Notes: a model not told the origin generated them from the sequence alone. DNA of 64,000 nucleotides from Endomychus coccineus (GCA_958510875.1 OY294067.1:247705736-247769735), one strand, 5' to 3'; numbered from the stretch's first letter, positions 46,020 through 58,388 are shown. Translations and numbers: made by a program.

Positions 46020-46480
46020 ACCTATTTCAAATGAATATTTCTCTTCTTCCTAATCTTTTTCCCAGCAACCTTTAACGTATTATTTTAGATTTTCAAATAG
46101 ATAGTAATGTTTAGAAATGAATGTTCCGGTGTAAGCTCTCCAAAATTACTATTTTACGGATATCCAATCTCATTTAAAATAATTGCATACAATTACTTTT
46201 TCCTTCAAATATTTGGCAAACAATACAATTGTTTGTTAATTACATTCAAGATAAGTTGTGTAACTTGATATAATAAATGAAGAAGTCAATGTTGTTTGTA
46301 ACAGTTTGTTATATAACAATGTCTCGAATCTGCAATACCGTATGATACCCTGTTGCTTTTTCCGCAAATAGAGAATCGCAAAACTCAAATAAAATCAGCA
46401 AGGACAATTTACATTTTCCACTGCCTAGCATGATACTTGAGAGTTAGAAGCAGTTGAACTGAAGGTGAAATGCGAATTGC
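46020..46480. other. No recognisable feature
   Basis: AT-rich sequence between a non-LTR fragment and a mariner fossil. Confidence 0.4.
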
Positions 46481-46484
46481 AAGC

Positions 46485-47250
46485 ACCTTCCTATGAAATC
46501 AATCAGGTACTTGATATATCTTATGAAGATGACGAACCAATTCGCAGCGCAATTCATGCAGGTCTGCGGGCCTTTGCGCCGGTGCGTTGTCCTGGTGGGA
46601 TAACACTCTATTCTATTCCAAATGCGGCCGCTTTCGCTTCAAATCGGAGTCGAATCGATCCAACAGCTCTGCATAATATACGCCTCTGATTGTTTTGCCC
46701 TTTCCATGGTAATCGATATGGACGATGCCGTGTGAATCCCAAAAAACTGTCGTCATGACTTTGTAGGCCGATAAACCCACTTAGTCCTTTGTCGACTTCG
46801 ATTGGCCAGGACAAATCCACTGTTTCGACTAGTCTTTGGTCTCTGGTGTGTTGTGATGAATCCATCATTCCTCCATGGTTACGAAATGGCGCAAAAAGTC
46901 CTCCTTATCGTACTTGAACATCCAATATAAGTTATCACACGGTGACGCTTGTTGTCAACAGAGAGCAAATGGCACTCATCTGGCAAATGGCTTTCTCATA
47001 TTCAAAAATGTAGCCTCAGCAATCTTGTGCAGCTTAACTCGCCGATCGTCCAATATCATATCATGGATTTTATCGACGATTTCTTGCATTGTAATCTATA
47101 TTAGACGACCAGAACGTTTGGCGTCTTTTGTGGTCATAGTACCACAACGAAAATCAGTAAGCCACTTGTGAATCGTTCCATTCGATGATGAAGAGTCTCT
47201 ATAATGTTCAACAAGCTTATGCTTTGGTTTGCCTCATGTTTTTTCCACCT
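46485..47250 (-). pseudogene. Mariner (DD34D) transposase fossil
   Basis: On the minus strand the N-terminal part reads LVEHYRDSSSSNGTIHKWLT, AKRSGRL and VDKIHDMILDDRRVKLHKIA (mariner HTH region). The catalytic part then reads WIHHNTPETKD, VGLSAYKVMTTVFWDSHGIV, HIDYHGKGKTIRGVYYAELL, DRFDSDLKRKRPHLE and VLSHQDNAPA. WDSHGI..IDY.....T.....Y..LL is the mariner signature, and QDNAPA holds the second catalytic Asp. The first Asp (normally MDE) reads MEE followed by a stop. The third (SPDLAPSD) is barely traceable near 46520. There are several stops and frameshifts. Confidence 0.8.
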
Positions 47251-47541
47251 AAGAAACAACGTTTAATTTTAAATGTTTAAATTCGAAGACACAGTGATAT
47301 TATCATTACTAATGATAACGAGGCTGTAGTAATCTATATGATATGTATAATAAATATACTGAAAATATTTAGATACAAAAATTAGAGGTAATCTCAAAAC
47401 TGTGATCAGCAAATTCATCGATTCACCGGTGGTTTATTTCTAGGAAACTTGAAAGTATACATAATTAGCACCAAAATATAGATGTCACTTACTTCATAAG
47501 TACGAAATAATCACCCTTATTCACTTTACGTACTTGTATAC
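47251..47541. other. PLE tail sequence and unassigned DNA
   Basis: TACGAAATAATCACCCTTAT at 47502-47521 is the conserved end of the PLE tails at 172 and 6430. The rest is unassigned. Confidence 0.45.
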
Positions 47542-47819
47542 TTTTTTTTTGTTGGAAGGTGGTTAAAACCCTTTATGGGCAGCTGAATCTGAATTTAATC
47601 ACCTCAGATATATCCACTAAACACTCCACCTCGTATGGTAGGCTCGATCCTGCAACCAGGACAGTCTCGATGGCACTTAGGCTTGACGGCCTATTGAATC
47701 TTGCCTTACCAGTTTTCCGGGCCATCGGAAAAATTTCGCGTTCGCTGAGATTCGAACCCGCGACCGACAGCCACACTGATTAGAATATCGAGGCTTCTAC
47801 CACTGAGCTATCTGGCCCA
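47542..47819 (-). repeat. tRNA-derived SINE with poly(A) tail
   Basis: Minus strand: from 47819 a tRNA-like head has an A box (TAGCTCAGTGGTAGA) and a B box (GGTTCGAATCTC, near 47745). A body of about 190 bases (CGAAATTTTTCCGATGGCCC ... AAAGGGTTTTAACCACCTTC) follows and ends in A9 at 47542-47550. Flanks TTGTATAC (left) and TTATATAC (right) could be a diverged target duplication. Pol III boxes, body and tail together make a full-length SINE. It interrupts a PLE tail (CACCCTTATTCACTTTA left, CTTATAGTGTATCC right). The 67-codon open frame inside is not a gene. Confidence 0.8.
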
Positions 47820-47955
47820 CATTTATATACCTTATAGTGTATCCAATGTTGTAAAGTCTTTCAGTTTACTGTTATTTACTTGTTCAAATTTGATGTTAAG
47901 CTCTAAACAGTACGAAATAATCACCCATATTCACCAGCAACACAATTAAAGTATA

Positions 47956-47991
47956 CTGAAGACTTTTCAGCTACCAAGTAGCCATCTTCAA
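47956..47991 (-). ncRNA. Hammerhead motif of PLE tail
   Basis: The minus strand reads TTGAAGA, TGGCTAC-TTG-GTAGCT (stem II nearly perfect), GAAA and AGTC. Only the first base of the CTGANGA box is changed. The adjoining AATAATCACCC end is at 47908-47918. Confidence 0.55.
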
Positions 47992-47999
47992 AGTTAACT

Positions 48000-48699
48000 C
48001 TTACTAGTGTATCCACAGTGTATCCACAGTAACAGCTTTGAACTCTTTTAGTGTATTTGATATCATGCTGTTTGAACTGTTGGTGTATTTCTCCCTTTTT
48101 CGATGAACTATTTGATGACTTTTCCACTACTTTGCTATGGTTCATAAGCCATTATTCACTTTGATAAACGACGGTCCATTTAAATTTTGGAACAACTGCT
48201 CTTGAACCTATTTTTGAATGTTTTCTGGTTCATTAACCTTCTTGATTGCCAGCGTGCAACAGTATGATGTCATAAAATTATTATTTCACTACCATCACAA
48301 AATTGAGATGCTTTTATTATTCTGGAATATTCAAGTTCCATCTGGAAAACGAGCTGAAGAATATTTTCCCCTAAATTTTGTTGATATTCCTCCACGAGAA
48401 TCATGTTTTTGCACTGGACACCAATGTTAACCAAAATTTTTCGTAACAAGTCAATGCAACCTTTAAATAAATTGCATTCACATAATACTTTCATGAAGAT
48501 TACAGCGCTATGTTTTCTTTTTTGAAACAAATAAAACGTAAGACAAACATCGTCAATGATTCGCATAAATTAATTTACTTACGATATTCGTATAAGTCGT
48601 AAAAAAATCGATGATGGAATCCGTTACTCTATGGAATTTATCATCACGATTAAATGAAAGAACAATGGTTCCTTCATTTTTATAGGTACCACTTTTAGT
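48000..48699. other. No gene recognised
   Basis: A 98-codon minus frame (48270-48566) has no motif. The sequence may be PLE untranslated region. Confidence 0.35.
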
Positions 48700-49375
48700 A
48701 ATAGCATGAAGACGTTACTATAATTTCAACATCGAGGTGTCATTTTCAAATAGATACAAAAGTATGAAGTGAACAATAGACATAGTTTCAATAAAAATAC
48801 ACTTGTATACATTTTCACAAACTTCTTTTTCATTAAACAAAACGTGACATGTTTCACCACACGGTGGCTTCATCAAACAATGGTTTCACAAACTATGGTT
48901 TATTCCTTAAATATTAAAGTTAAGATTAAGAAGGAGGGGATGAGTGAGGTAAGTGTACAGTAGGATAATAGTTACATACAAATGAATTTAATAATGGAGA
49001 ATTGGTAAATTCTTTCTGATCATTTAAAAGGTTTCCTGTATTTTCGAACTTATTAATTTCAATTTTATCTAATACTCTTCTTTTAACTGACTTATGAAGA
49101 ATCTGGAAATCATCTTTGGAATGATTATCACTTTCTTTAATATGGTTCACAACTTAAGAATCTCCTTTGTTCAAACTAAAATGTTCGTTAATTCTAATTT
49201 CGAAAGATCTTCCTGTCTGGCCTACGTAGAATTTATCACAATCTTCACACTCTACCTTGTATACTCCTGATTCTTGATCTTTTCCATTATTATCTTTGTT
49301 GGTTTTAATATATTTGCCTACGTTATTATTAGTTCTAAAAGAAGTTTATTCATAGCTTCCAACATATCTCCATGT
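48700..49375 (-). pseudogene. PLE GIY-YIG endonuclease with tail (family C)
   Basis: Minus strand from about 49330: DNNGKDQESGVYKVECEDCD, KFYVGQTGRSFEIRINEHFS, LNKGDS, a stop, then NHIKESDNHSKDDFQILHKS and VKRRVLDKIEINKFENTGN. GVYKVEC and FYVGQTGR are a textbook GIY-YIG pair with the catalytic Arg. One nonsense codon (near 49155) interrupts the domain. A decayed hammerhead (48713-48750: TTGAAAA, TGACACC..GTGTT-like, GAAATTATAGTAACG) lies downstream, matching the 11156 family. The RT upstream of 49375 is not visible. Confidence 0.8.
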
Positions 49376-49890
49376 ACTATGAAATCCCAGTACGATGTGA
49401 AATTTTAGTTATTTTCATCTATTATGCATAACTAATAAAAATCTAGCATTGTCTCCCACCTGTTTTCCGAAGTTTTCTTATATAACTGATTCAAGGAGGG
49501 TAATATTCTAATGCACTTTTTACAACATGAATATTTCATAAGAGAACTGTATATTTAGGAAATTAAGCTGAATGCGACCTATTATATAGAACTGCAAAAA
49601 TGTAAATTTGCTATATTCCGTTTAAATAACCTGAAAAGTGAGAAGCCTCATTCACCATTAGGCAATATATACTATGGATCTTATCTCGGTAGTCTGAGCA
49701 CGCTCCTGCGAGAGAACGAACGCTAGGGAAGCTTAACAAAACAAAACGGCTATCCGAGAAAAAAGCTCTCCGCTTACAAAGTGCGTGCGTCGGCTGCTAC
49801 ACAAATGGCTAAATAACGTAAAGCGGCCCTTAACGGTCTTTGTTTAGCACCCTTGCAACCTTGCAATTTCTTATTTACTTATGGCTAATG
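49376..49890. other. No gene recognised; GC-richer patch 49690-49840
   Basis: The patch (GAGAGAACGAACGCTAGGGA, GCGTGCGTCGGCTGCTACAC) stands out from AT-rich surroundings but has no coding or repeat identity that I can give. Confidence 0.35.
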
Positions 49891-49896
49891 TTGTTA

Positions 49897-52800
49897 GCTC
49901 GTACATTGGCAACTGAATAAAAGGCATGAGAAGAAGATCTGAAAGACTAGTGAATTATTTCAAATGTTATCTTATCTTATTTGAGCGAGATGTTTATCAG
50001 TAGACAGATGAGAATATCAATTATTCAAAGCAATACTTCGACATTAAATAGTTCCTAGAGGTACTGCAATTCTACAATGACAATTCGAAAATCCTAGTTC
50101 ATCCAGTCGATTATTTTCCTTACTATTGTAGAAAATACGTTTTCAATAAACTCTTGATGCTTATAAGTCTTATTCATGCGAATTGATCAATCATTTCAAA
50201 TCCGAAAACGATAAGGCAAATAAATATCGTTTGATATATTGGTAGACTAAACAGTTCTAATATTATCGACTATGGAAAGATTATCATCATTTTTTAACAC
50301 TTAGTTCATGAATTATGTTATTTTATCCTGAAAATCAAATATTATTATCTTGACACTGATCAGCATAGCTGCTCTATATCAAAAGAATTTATTTTAGAAC
50401 GTTTCTGAATACTATATTGGTCTACCACAGTATATAATAGCATTAACATTTTACCAATTTAAAAACATTTGGAAAATATTCTCCTATCATGCTGATGCAT
50501 TATATTTGTGATAATCAATTTAAATTATCCTTCTATGTATTCCCTATCTATCGTGACAGATTTATTAACAACAATGTATAATTTATAATTTCCTTGTTTT
50601 TTCCGTAAATAAAGAATTAATTTATTTCTATTCAAATCCCTGTGAACTAATATAAGAAACTCACATCATTCTCATTCAGAGCTAATATATTTCCAAAGAT
50701 TTTAAATAAAATGAATTTTTTTATATCATAGAAGCTCTAGAATTGTAGAAAATGTTTTCTCAATTTACACTTGATTCTATCTAGAGTCATTCATACAAAT
50801 TCATAATAATTCAAGATACGGAGTGAATAGAGCATATAAATCCAGAGGTTGTATACGATAATATGGTTTGAACTAAAACCTAAACAGCTCGAAGAATATC
50901 GACTATAGAAATATTATTCAAATCACTCTGAATTGATATTAGGAATTCATAAACTCATTCAGGGCTAATATATTCCAAAAAAGGATAAAAACCAAAATAA
51001 ATGTTTCGATATCATTGAACCTCTAGAACAAATTGTAGAAAATACAGTGTCAATGCACCTTTGATACTATCAAGACTCATTCATTAAGACTGAGGGATAA
51101 TTCAAGATGATAAGAGAATAAAGCAAATCATTCCAAAAGTTGTCTACTAAATAAGTCAATCTACACAGTTCTTAAAATATCAACTGAGAAAAGAATACTC
51201 GCATTACTTTATAAGCATTAGGAATATTATCATATACTCGTGTGATAAGGGTTCCAGTATAGGTCATTTCCAATGTTCGAAACAAAATCATTCTTGGGGA
51301 ATTTCCAGGGGTTTCCAGATGTTTTCTGTTTAGTATCAATAACAAATGTTGCATGAGAAAAATAGAAGAATACCTAAAATGAATATAAGACAATGCAAAC
51401 TTCTTTCTTCCACAAATTACAAAAATAATTAAAGGGTATCACACGTAAATCGGGACGTAACGTAGTATATAATCATCAAAATTGTAATTGAATGTATTGT
51501 GATTGTATTTATAATAATTAATAAAGGAGGGAATGAGTTAGTAATATTTAGAAAAGAACCGATAGGTTTGGAAAACCACACCGAAAACATTCTGAATGAG
51601 AGAGAGAAAGGATTATAACCCATCTCACTGCTTATTGGTTGGACAATTCGGGGATCCTTCCCCAATTGTAGATTGGTTTTAGTTAATTAGGATTATCTAG
51701 ATTTGTTTTATTTGAGTTCAGATGTTGATCTTATTTTTTTATTCCTATCAGTAATAAAGTTATTTATAATATTCTTTCATTACCAATTGTCATAATTATT
51801 AATTCAATTGTAATTTTTATTATTAAATATTATTGAAGTTTGTTGAGATTGAGGAATAGGAATAATATAAATTTCTTGAGTAAAGTTTTATAGAGTTTCA
51901 GAGAGAGGGAGAGCCATGTTACACACGCTCAGAGCTGATATATCCCACATAAAAAGAAAACAAGAAATAAATATATTCAATATTAAACTTCTAGAACATA
52001 TTGTAAAAAAATTTTCTTACATTCAAATTTGATGCTACCAAGATATATCCATAAAAATTGATCAATAATTCAAGATACGAAAAGAATAAAGTAAATTATT
52101 CCAGATGTGGTATACTCGTTCATTCGCAACTGAATGAAAGACATGAGAAGAAGATCTCAAAGACTAGTGGAATATTCCAAATGTTACCTATATATAAGCT
52201 TTTTCGATAGATACGCTTATTAGTAGCCAGATGATCATATCAATTCCATGCAAGACTTTGATGTTAATTATTTCCTAGAGGTACTGAGAATCTACAATGA
52301 GAATTATTCGAAAATCCTGGTTCATCCAATAAATTATTTTCCTAATTGTAGAAAATACTCTTCAATGAACGCTTGATGCTTTCAAGTCTTATTCATGCAA
52401 ATTGATCAATTATTTTAAATCAGAAAGGTTAAAGCGAATAAATACGGAGGTTGTATCTAGGTCAAACTAAACAGTTTTAAGAATGTCGACTATATAAAGA
52501 TTATTCATTGGTAGTAGGAATATTATCATAAACTCTCACTCGAAGCTTCCATATTTCACAAGAAAAAAATACTAAATACATGTTTCGAGATAATTGTGAT
52601 TAAACCTCTAGAACATATTGTAGAGAACACTTTCTCAATTTACATTTGATGCTACGAAGACTTATTTATAAAAATTGTTCGAAAGCTCAAAATCCGATAA
52701 CAATGAAACAAATAAACCTGTCATACATTGGTCAAACTGAGCAATTATAAGGATACCGCCTATGAAAAGATCATTCAAATTATTCAATACAGGAATTCGG

Positions 52801-53110
52801 AATATTATCATAAATTCACTTGGAGCTACTATATTTCGCCAGAAAAAAAGAGAATAAATGTTTCGATATCTTTGAACCTCTAGAAGATATTGTAAAAAAT
52901 ACTTTCTCAATTTACACTTAATGCTACCATGACTTATTCATATAAATTGTTCAATAGGTAATTTGAAATCCGAAGAAACAGTTAATGACTAACAAAGTGA
53001 ATACCTTAGGATAAATAGACTTTTTAGAAAATGCTTCAAATCAGGCTACACTACTACGTTTCGAGAATATAATCATAGTCACACCCAGAACTCATATACT
53101 TTATACAAGA
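49897..53110. repeat. Degenerate satellite array, unit about 270-290 bases
   Basis: A block starting CCTCTAGAACATATTGTAGA, then ACTTTCTCAATTTACATTTG, TGATGCTACCAAGACTTATT and AATATTATCATAAACTCACT recurs at about 50120, 50735, 51029, 51990, 52335, 52605 and 52876. Neighbouring starts are 270-291 bases apart. A larger segment (49897-50290) is repeated at 52100-52500. No unit codes for protein. The seven units are strongly diverged. Confidence 0.75.
51265..51945. other. Insertion of about 680 bases within the satellite array
   Basis: Array unit spacing jumps from about 280 to about 960 here. The insert begins near TGTGATAAGGG and ends near ATGTTACACA. It includes a TATAAATACAATC-like box on the minus strand (about 51505-51520) and might be a solo LTR. 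Target duplications and a primer site are not convincing. Confidence 0.3.
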
Positions 53111-53114
53111 ACAC

Positions 53115-54985
53115 ATGAATCAAATGTTTCAAAATCAGTTTCACTCTCGATCTGGAATATATTAGTCAGATCAGAGATGCAGATTATTAAATAGATATTA
53201 ATTCAATTCAAGACTATTCGTGTGTTTGGCTGCAAACCATAAAAAAGCAAACCGAAGTTTGTAGCACTAACACGGAAAATCATCGTGAGTTACCTGAGAG
53301 TTCTGAGGAGACCTAGAAATTCAAAACAGCTATCGACTCTTATCAAGATAAAGTATTTGATATATTGCTGTATTTCTTCTCATTTATTTTATATCTTTGC
53401 TGGGGTAATAAAAAACTAACAGTTGAAGTGCTGCAGACATGATGAAAACTCAATTTGAAAGATGTTTCTGTGAAAAGTGAATGGGGTCAAACTTAACCTG
53501 TTCCTCGAAAATGAGAAGTTATTATTCCTATATCAGCAAGCAGCTGCGATAGAACTTTCGCAAGTTGCCTATCCGGAACCCCTTAGATATAAATTCCTAA
53601 TGCAATTTAGTTGGAATGAATAGTTGGAAGCAGCTGGATTTATATTTGTATTCCTATATCTCCATATTTTACATTCAATCTATGATGTTTCAGGCTGTAA
53701 AATTTTATTTCGTGCTATAAATCCCTTCAGTAAAGTATGTATACTGCGTTATTGAATTTCATAAATTTATGTTGGAATAATAGAATGCAACAAAATTGTT
53801 TCAATACCAGTTTGAATGAAATTAAAGTTACAAATTATAGCGTTGAACATTGGTGGTTGTACAATTTGATATGTCGTGCATTGAGTAAGACACTACACCC
53901 TTATAATTAATATTATTATATTGATATGAATGACGATTGTTTTGAACGAATGAAATTATGAAATAATTTACGTTGAAGAAATTGATTGTAAGTTATAGAA
54001 ACAATATTTCGTTCTTTCTAATATTGGCACCAGCAATAAAAAATCTCACAATTGGGTAAATGAATAAAGTGATTCTCTCTTCTCTATCTACTATTATTTT
54101 ATCAAGCTATACTGTAGCAATGATTTTCTCATCAATGATGAATAAATCAATGAAGGTCTTTGCTGATTGAAAAATGTCCATGTTACAAAATAAATTAACT
54201 GCTTTCTGATAGAAAATGTTGGTGGCCTACATTTATGTTTAATTTCCGTTTTAGGGAAATACATTTGTGAATCTCAGATTTATGAGAGAGATGATTATGA
54301 TAAACTTCAAGTTTCACATCCATGCACATTTCTATTTTTAAAATCAGTATTCCACTACTCAGTTTATCATAATTTCTATGATCACGAATTTGGAACATCA
54401 ATTATTATAGATGTGATATCGATGGTAGAAAATATTCAATTCCATTGGTGAAATCATTGATACTAGATAGACTAGGATAAGAAACTGCTGATTCACATCA
54501 CAGAGCGCGGTGAGTCGATGTACAGCTTGAGTCATATCGATCGGTATATCGAAAGTAAATAAGTGCTATAAAGAATCGACACAGATGAAAACAGCATGTA
54601 TCAGCAGCCTTGAACAGAATGGACATGATTTATAAGGTGCATATCAGTACCCCTCAACTAAAAACACAGACCAGTATTTTTACTATTGATTTATCCATTT
54701 TTATATTGATTATTTTTGACGTTCCGAAAAACCATTCGAAACATTCAATTGCTTTCATTCATATACGTTTTGGCCTATCAAAACATCATTATGGTGGGAT
54801 TTTTCTACTTATACTTTATATACTTTATGAGATCCCGCTAGGATTTTTTGAGTATTATGTTTCCATTGACTGACAACATCAGATTTGACTAGATATGGGG
54901 ATCCCAGCTTATGATTTATCATCGAAAAATAATCTACAAAATAGCCCACGAGAGTTCGACAAATTCAGCAATAATTTTCCAGATA
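53115..54985. other. No recognisable feature
   Basis: AT-rich. Nothing recognised on either strand. Confidence 0.4.
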
Positions 54986-54989
54986 TTTT

Positions 54990-55315
54990 CTCAAACTGGT
55001 TGCCATTCGGCAATAGTCACTCGGACCCATAGTCAAAGTATAAAGGTCTGCTGGAGCCTCCCTATCATTGTTTCTCGCGCTTGGTGTCGTCACCTAGCTC
55101 TTTGAATCACAGCCTTGCTCTCATCGGCTCGTCGCCGGCACGTAACAACATCATATTATGTCGTCTTCAATAACATTGAATAAACGAAATAAGCGACCAA
55201 TCAGCTTCTACTCGAATTTTAAAAAGAGTAGAAGGGAGGCTCCAGCAGACCTTCATACTTCGACTATGCTCGGACCCTTAGGACTATCATGGCTGTTGCT
55301 TGGCAACAAGTTTTC
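54990..55315. mobile_element. MITE-like inverted repeat, about 325 bases
   Basis: CGGACCCATAGTCAAAGTAT at about 55020 and, from the right, GGGTCCGAGCATAGTCGAAG both continue to AAGGTCTGCTGGAGCCTCCC. The outer parts GTTGCCATTCGGCAATAGTC and GTTGCCAAGCAACAG..ATAGTC extend the arms to about 54990 and 55315. The interior of about 130 bases has no coding. The target duplication is unclear. Confidence 0.65.
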
Positions 55316-55429
55316 TAATTATCCTCAATCTATTATCACTCTCCTCTGATAATACCACTGCAAATAACATTTTAAAATTAACGGAAGTTATTGCACCAAT
55401 TGGAACTGATTACGAACAAAAGAACATCC

Positions 55430-56100
55430 TTTCACTGAGTAACATCACCTTCATTCTTAATAACCGCTTCAATTCTTCTCGGCAAACTATTAACAGGATC
55501 CTGACACCCTTCTGGTGTGAAATTAGACCAAAGATCCTTCAGCCTTAGCTTTTGTTCTTGTACAGTTCTGACAGGATTGGCAACCGCAACATGCCATAAA
55601 GTCTGGATAGGGTGAGTCTCTGTGCTACAAAAAGGAGCGATATTTTGCCTGGAAGCCATTTCATTGATTCTTCGGGAATATAACAAACAGCACCGTATTG
55701 TCAAATGTTGAAGTCATTTCCAGAAATCTTGTCCAAATATTTGTCCGAGTTAATGACGCCGTTGATGAAGTATAATTTTCCAACACCTCTAGCCCACAAT
55801 ACATCAGAGCATTACCGGAGATCAAAAATTAACTTTACGTTCAGGACAATCATGTTAACGTTATAAAGTTTCATGTTTCTGGCGTGAGTTCGTCTACCAT
55901 CGTCTGTTAATTTGAGTTTCTTCATATATCAAGGCATTTAGGCAACCGTTTGATTTATATAATTTTGCATTAGTTCGAAAATTTTATCCGGATAAGCAGA
56001 GCAATATTCAATTTTTTTTTGATTTTCCGCATTTGTGTAAATTAATGATAATTGAGCAAATGTTTTCGTCGATTGCCTTTCCTTTGCCCATTATTAACAA
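55430..56100 (-). pseudogene. Tc1-like transposase fossil
   Basis: Minus strand: start MGKGKAIDENICSIIINLHK at about 56095, then AYPDKIFELMQNYINQTV, and WARGVGKLYFINGVINSDKY with LDKIS (the Tc1 '.GVG.L.FI.G..N...Y..IL' motif before the second Asp). The end reads DLWSNFTPEGCQDPVNSLPR with RIEAVIKNEGDVTQY, the usual Tc1 C-terminus ('..MP.R..AVI...G..T.Y'). The three catalytic acids lie in deleted or shifted parts. The short span shows large internal deletions. Confidence 0.75.
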
Positions 56101-57590
56101 TAATTGCACTGTAAATTAACTATTTCGCTATCGAAACATCTGTCACTATCATTTCCTTGAAAAAAAAAGTTGTTACCATAACTACCTCAATCCTCGTCGT
56201 TAGCAGTTGGAAGATAGAATGCAAGAAAACTACTATTTTTGAAATTTACAATTTTTTTGGAGACAACTCGCTCAGTTGAACCCAAATCTCTCTTATATTT
56301 CTCTACATCTCACATTATAGCGGTTGGTTTTGCTCCTTAACCAATAAAAGCTAACAACATAACAATTTGTACGTGAGTCAATTGAAGTTGGAGGGGGCTC
56401 ATATGATGATTTCTATTTGATCTTCCTATCTTGAGCTGATGTTGTCGATTTATATTGCAAGAGTAAAAATATAGAATTAATTTGTGGAGTAAATTTGAAA
56501 ATTGAAATCTTCACTAACCCTTGCGATTTGAATCATCCGTTTAGAATATAGAATATTGATTCAATTGTACGAAGAAACAAACCCTAGTGACTACTTCTAT
56601 GTGTTCCTGTGAATAGCATTTCGATCTGTTGGGACTTTCCATTATAGCAGTGGAATAAAACTAAAATACAAATCAAAGACAAATTTACACTTTTGATCCC
56701 CATTTTACTATATTTGACTCAAAATATTTTACTGTAATAAACGCCAAAACTCTACAATTAGGTATCTCATTCTCCAGTTTCATTTCAAAACATCTGTTCT
56801 AGTAAGATTATCTCATATCAATCGGATAGTTTTCGTTCTCTCCGAATAGTCTATCATTGGAAGTGTAATAGTTATGCAGAAAATATTTAATAATAGGAAA
56901 TACGTAATTTAGCAAATCTATGTGCAGCAAAACTTGAAGCCACAACCATAATAATTTGATCATTTTAATGAAGAATAACATTTGAAGTGTGGTTGGTTTT
57001 AGATTTACTGTTGCTGAAAGTCATTAACTTAAACAGCTTTTATAATAAGTTAGATGTTCTCCGATTCCATGATTGACAGTGGTTTCAATTAGTGAGTTTC
57101 ATGTGGCAATCTACTTATATACGAGAATGAAAGGGTTTTCGGGATATTCGAGTCGAAAGTTCCTGTTGAACATTAATGAGCTCAGCATTTTGGTTTCGGT
57201 TCCATTAGTAATGGAAACCTAACAACTTAACATGTTATTACTTATATTAATAATTATGACCTTGACAAATATCAAGATGAGTTTTGACCATCATAGAGGG
57301 TCTTTGATAATTAAATAATACTGAATAAGTTCCAAGAAAACTATTGATCACATTAGCCAAATAGCATGTGTTTCATCGATACAGTTCCTATCACTCATAA
57401 ATAATAATATAATAACGTGAAGTGTGTATAGAAATAGTCAATAATTACTCTTCTGAAGATATAGATTGATGTTATCAGCATGAAATAAACCTCGTTTCAT
57501 ACTGGAGTTGTGGATTGAACGAATAGATAATTATATCTATGGTTACGTTTTAAAACTTTTCAAGTTGATGATTTTTGACACAGGTATGAA
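56101..57590. other. No recognisable feature
   Basis: AT-rich. No coding or repeat motif recognised. Confidence 0.4.
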
Positions 57591-57595
57591 TTATA

Positions 57596-58297
57596 AGGGG
57601 TTTTCCAATAGGGAGAGGTAGATTTTGACAATTCATGGCAGCCATGTTATTTAGGCTGCATCTGTCAAATCTATTGGTTATTATTCAGTCACTCAAGACA
57701 AATCACCATGGCAAGTTACAGTGTCGTTATCGGTCCGTACTTTTTCGAAAACGACGATGGCATTGCCATCACGGTCAACGGAGAGCGCTACCGATCTATG
57801 TTAACCAATTTCTTTTGGCCCAAATTGGATCATATGGATGTGGACGATATATGGTTTCAGCAAGACGGCGCCACGTGCCACACAGCTGATGCCACAATGA
57901 ACATTCTGCACGAGCGATTTGAGGGCAGGGTTATCTCACGCAGAGGCGACGTGAACTGGCCATCGAGATCGATTTGACCCCGTTAGATTTTTTTTGTGGG
58001 GTTTTCTCGAGTCGCAGGTCTATGCCAATAGGCCGCAAACGACCGGTGCACTCAAAGTCAACATAATCTGTGCCATTGCTCAAATTCAACCTGATCTATG
58101 CCCCAGAGTCGTCGAAAATTGGACCTCTCGAATGCGCGCCACCAACCGAAGCCGCGGCGGCCATTTAAACGATGTAATATTTCACACATAATGTCATTAA
58201 TAGGCCTCTCAAATAAAACAAAAAATTCGTTGATATCTAACACACAACTTGTTTTATTCAATTTTAACATCTACATGGCCTTAATGGAAAACCCTTT
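57596..58297 (+). mobile_element. Internally deleted DD41D mariner with TIRs
   Basis: The left end AGGGGTTTTCCAATAGGG and the inverted right end AAGGGTTTTCCATTAAGG (TA adjacent to both) form TIRs, with weaker pairing for 20 more bases. Inside, the plus strand codes VIGPYFFENDDGIAITVNGE, MDVDDIWFQQDGATCHTADA (second catalytic Asp) and GDVNWPSRS. A deletion of about 4 bases and loss of a T then shift the frame before WGFLESQVYANRPQTTGALK, ending RSRGGHLNDVIFHT. The third Asp (PLD, 41 residues after the second) is still encoded in a shifted frame. The N-terminal half, including the first Asp and HTH domains, is deleted, so it is a nonautonomous 0.7-kb derivative. Confidence 0.85.
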
Positions 58298-58352
58298 ATA
58301 TGAATTCTCGAGAAATAGGTCTCACTAACACATATGCTTACTATTTTCGTCT

Positions 58353-58388
58353 TTACATAGATTTCGGTCTCACGACCATCATCAGAAA
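58353..58388 (-). ncRNA. Hammerhead ribozyme, cleavage triplet mutated
   Basis: The minus strand reads CTGATGA (58385-58379), TGGTC-GTGA-GACC, GAAA (58365-58362), then TCTATGTAAAGAC. Core and stem II are perfect, but the triplet aligned with GTC in the sister copy reads GAC. Confidence 0.75.

Noticed and set aside
47573..47776. 67-codon open frame on the minus strand
   Set aside because: It lies entirely within the body of a tRNA-derived SINE and runs over the B box. It is not a gene.
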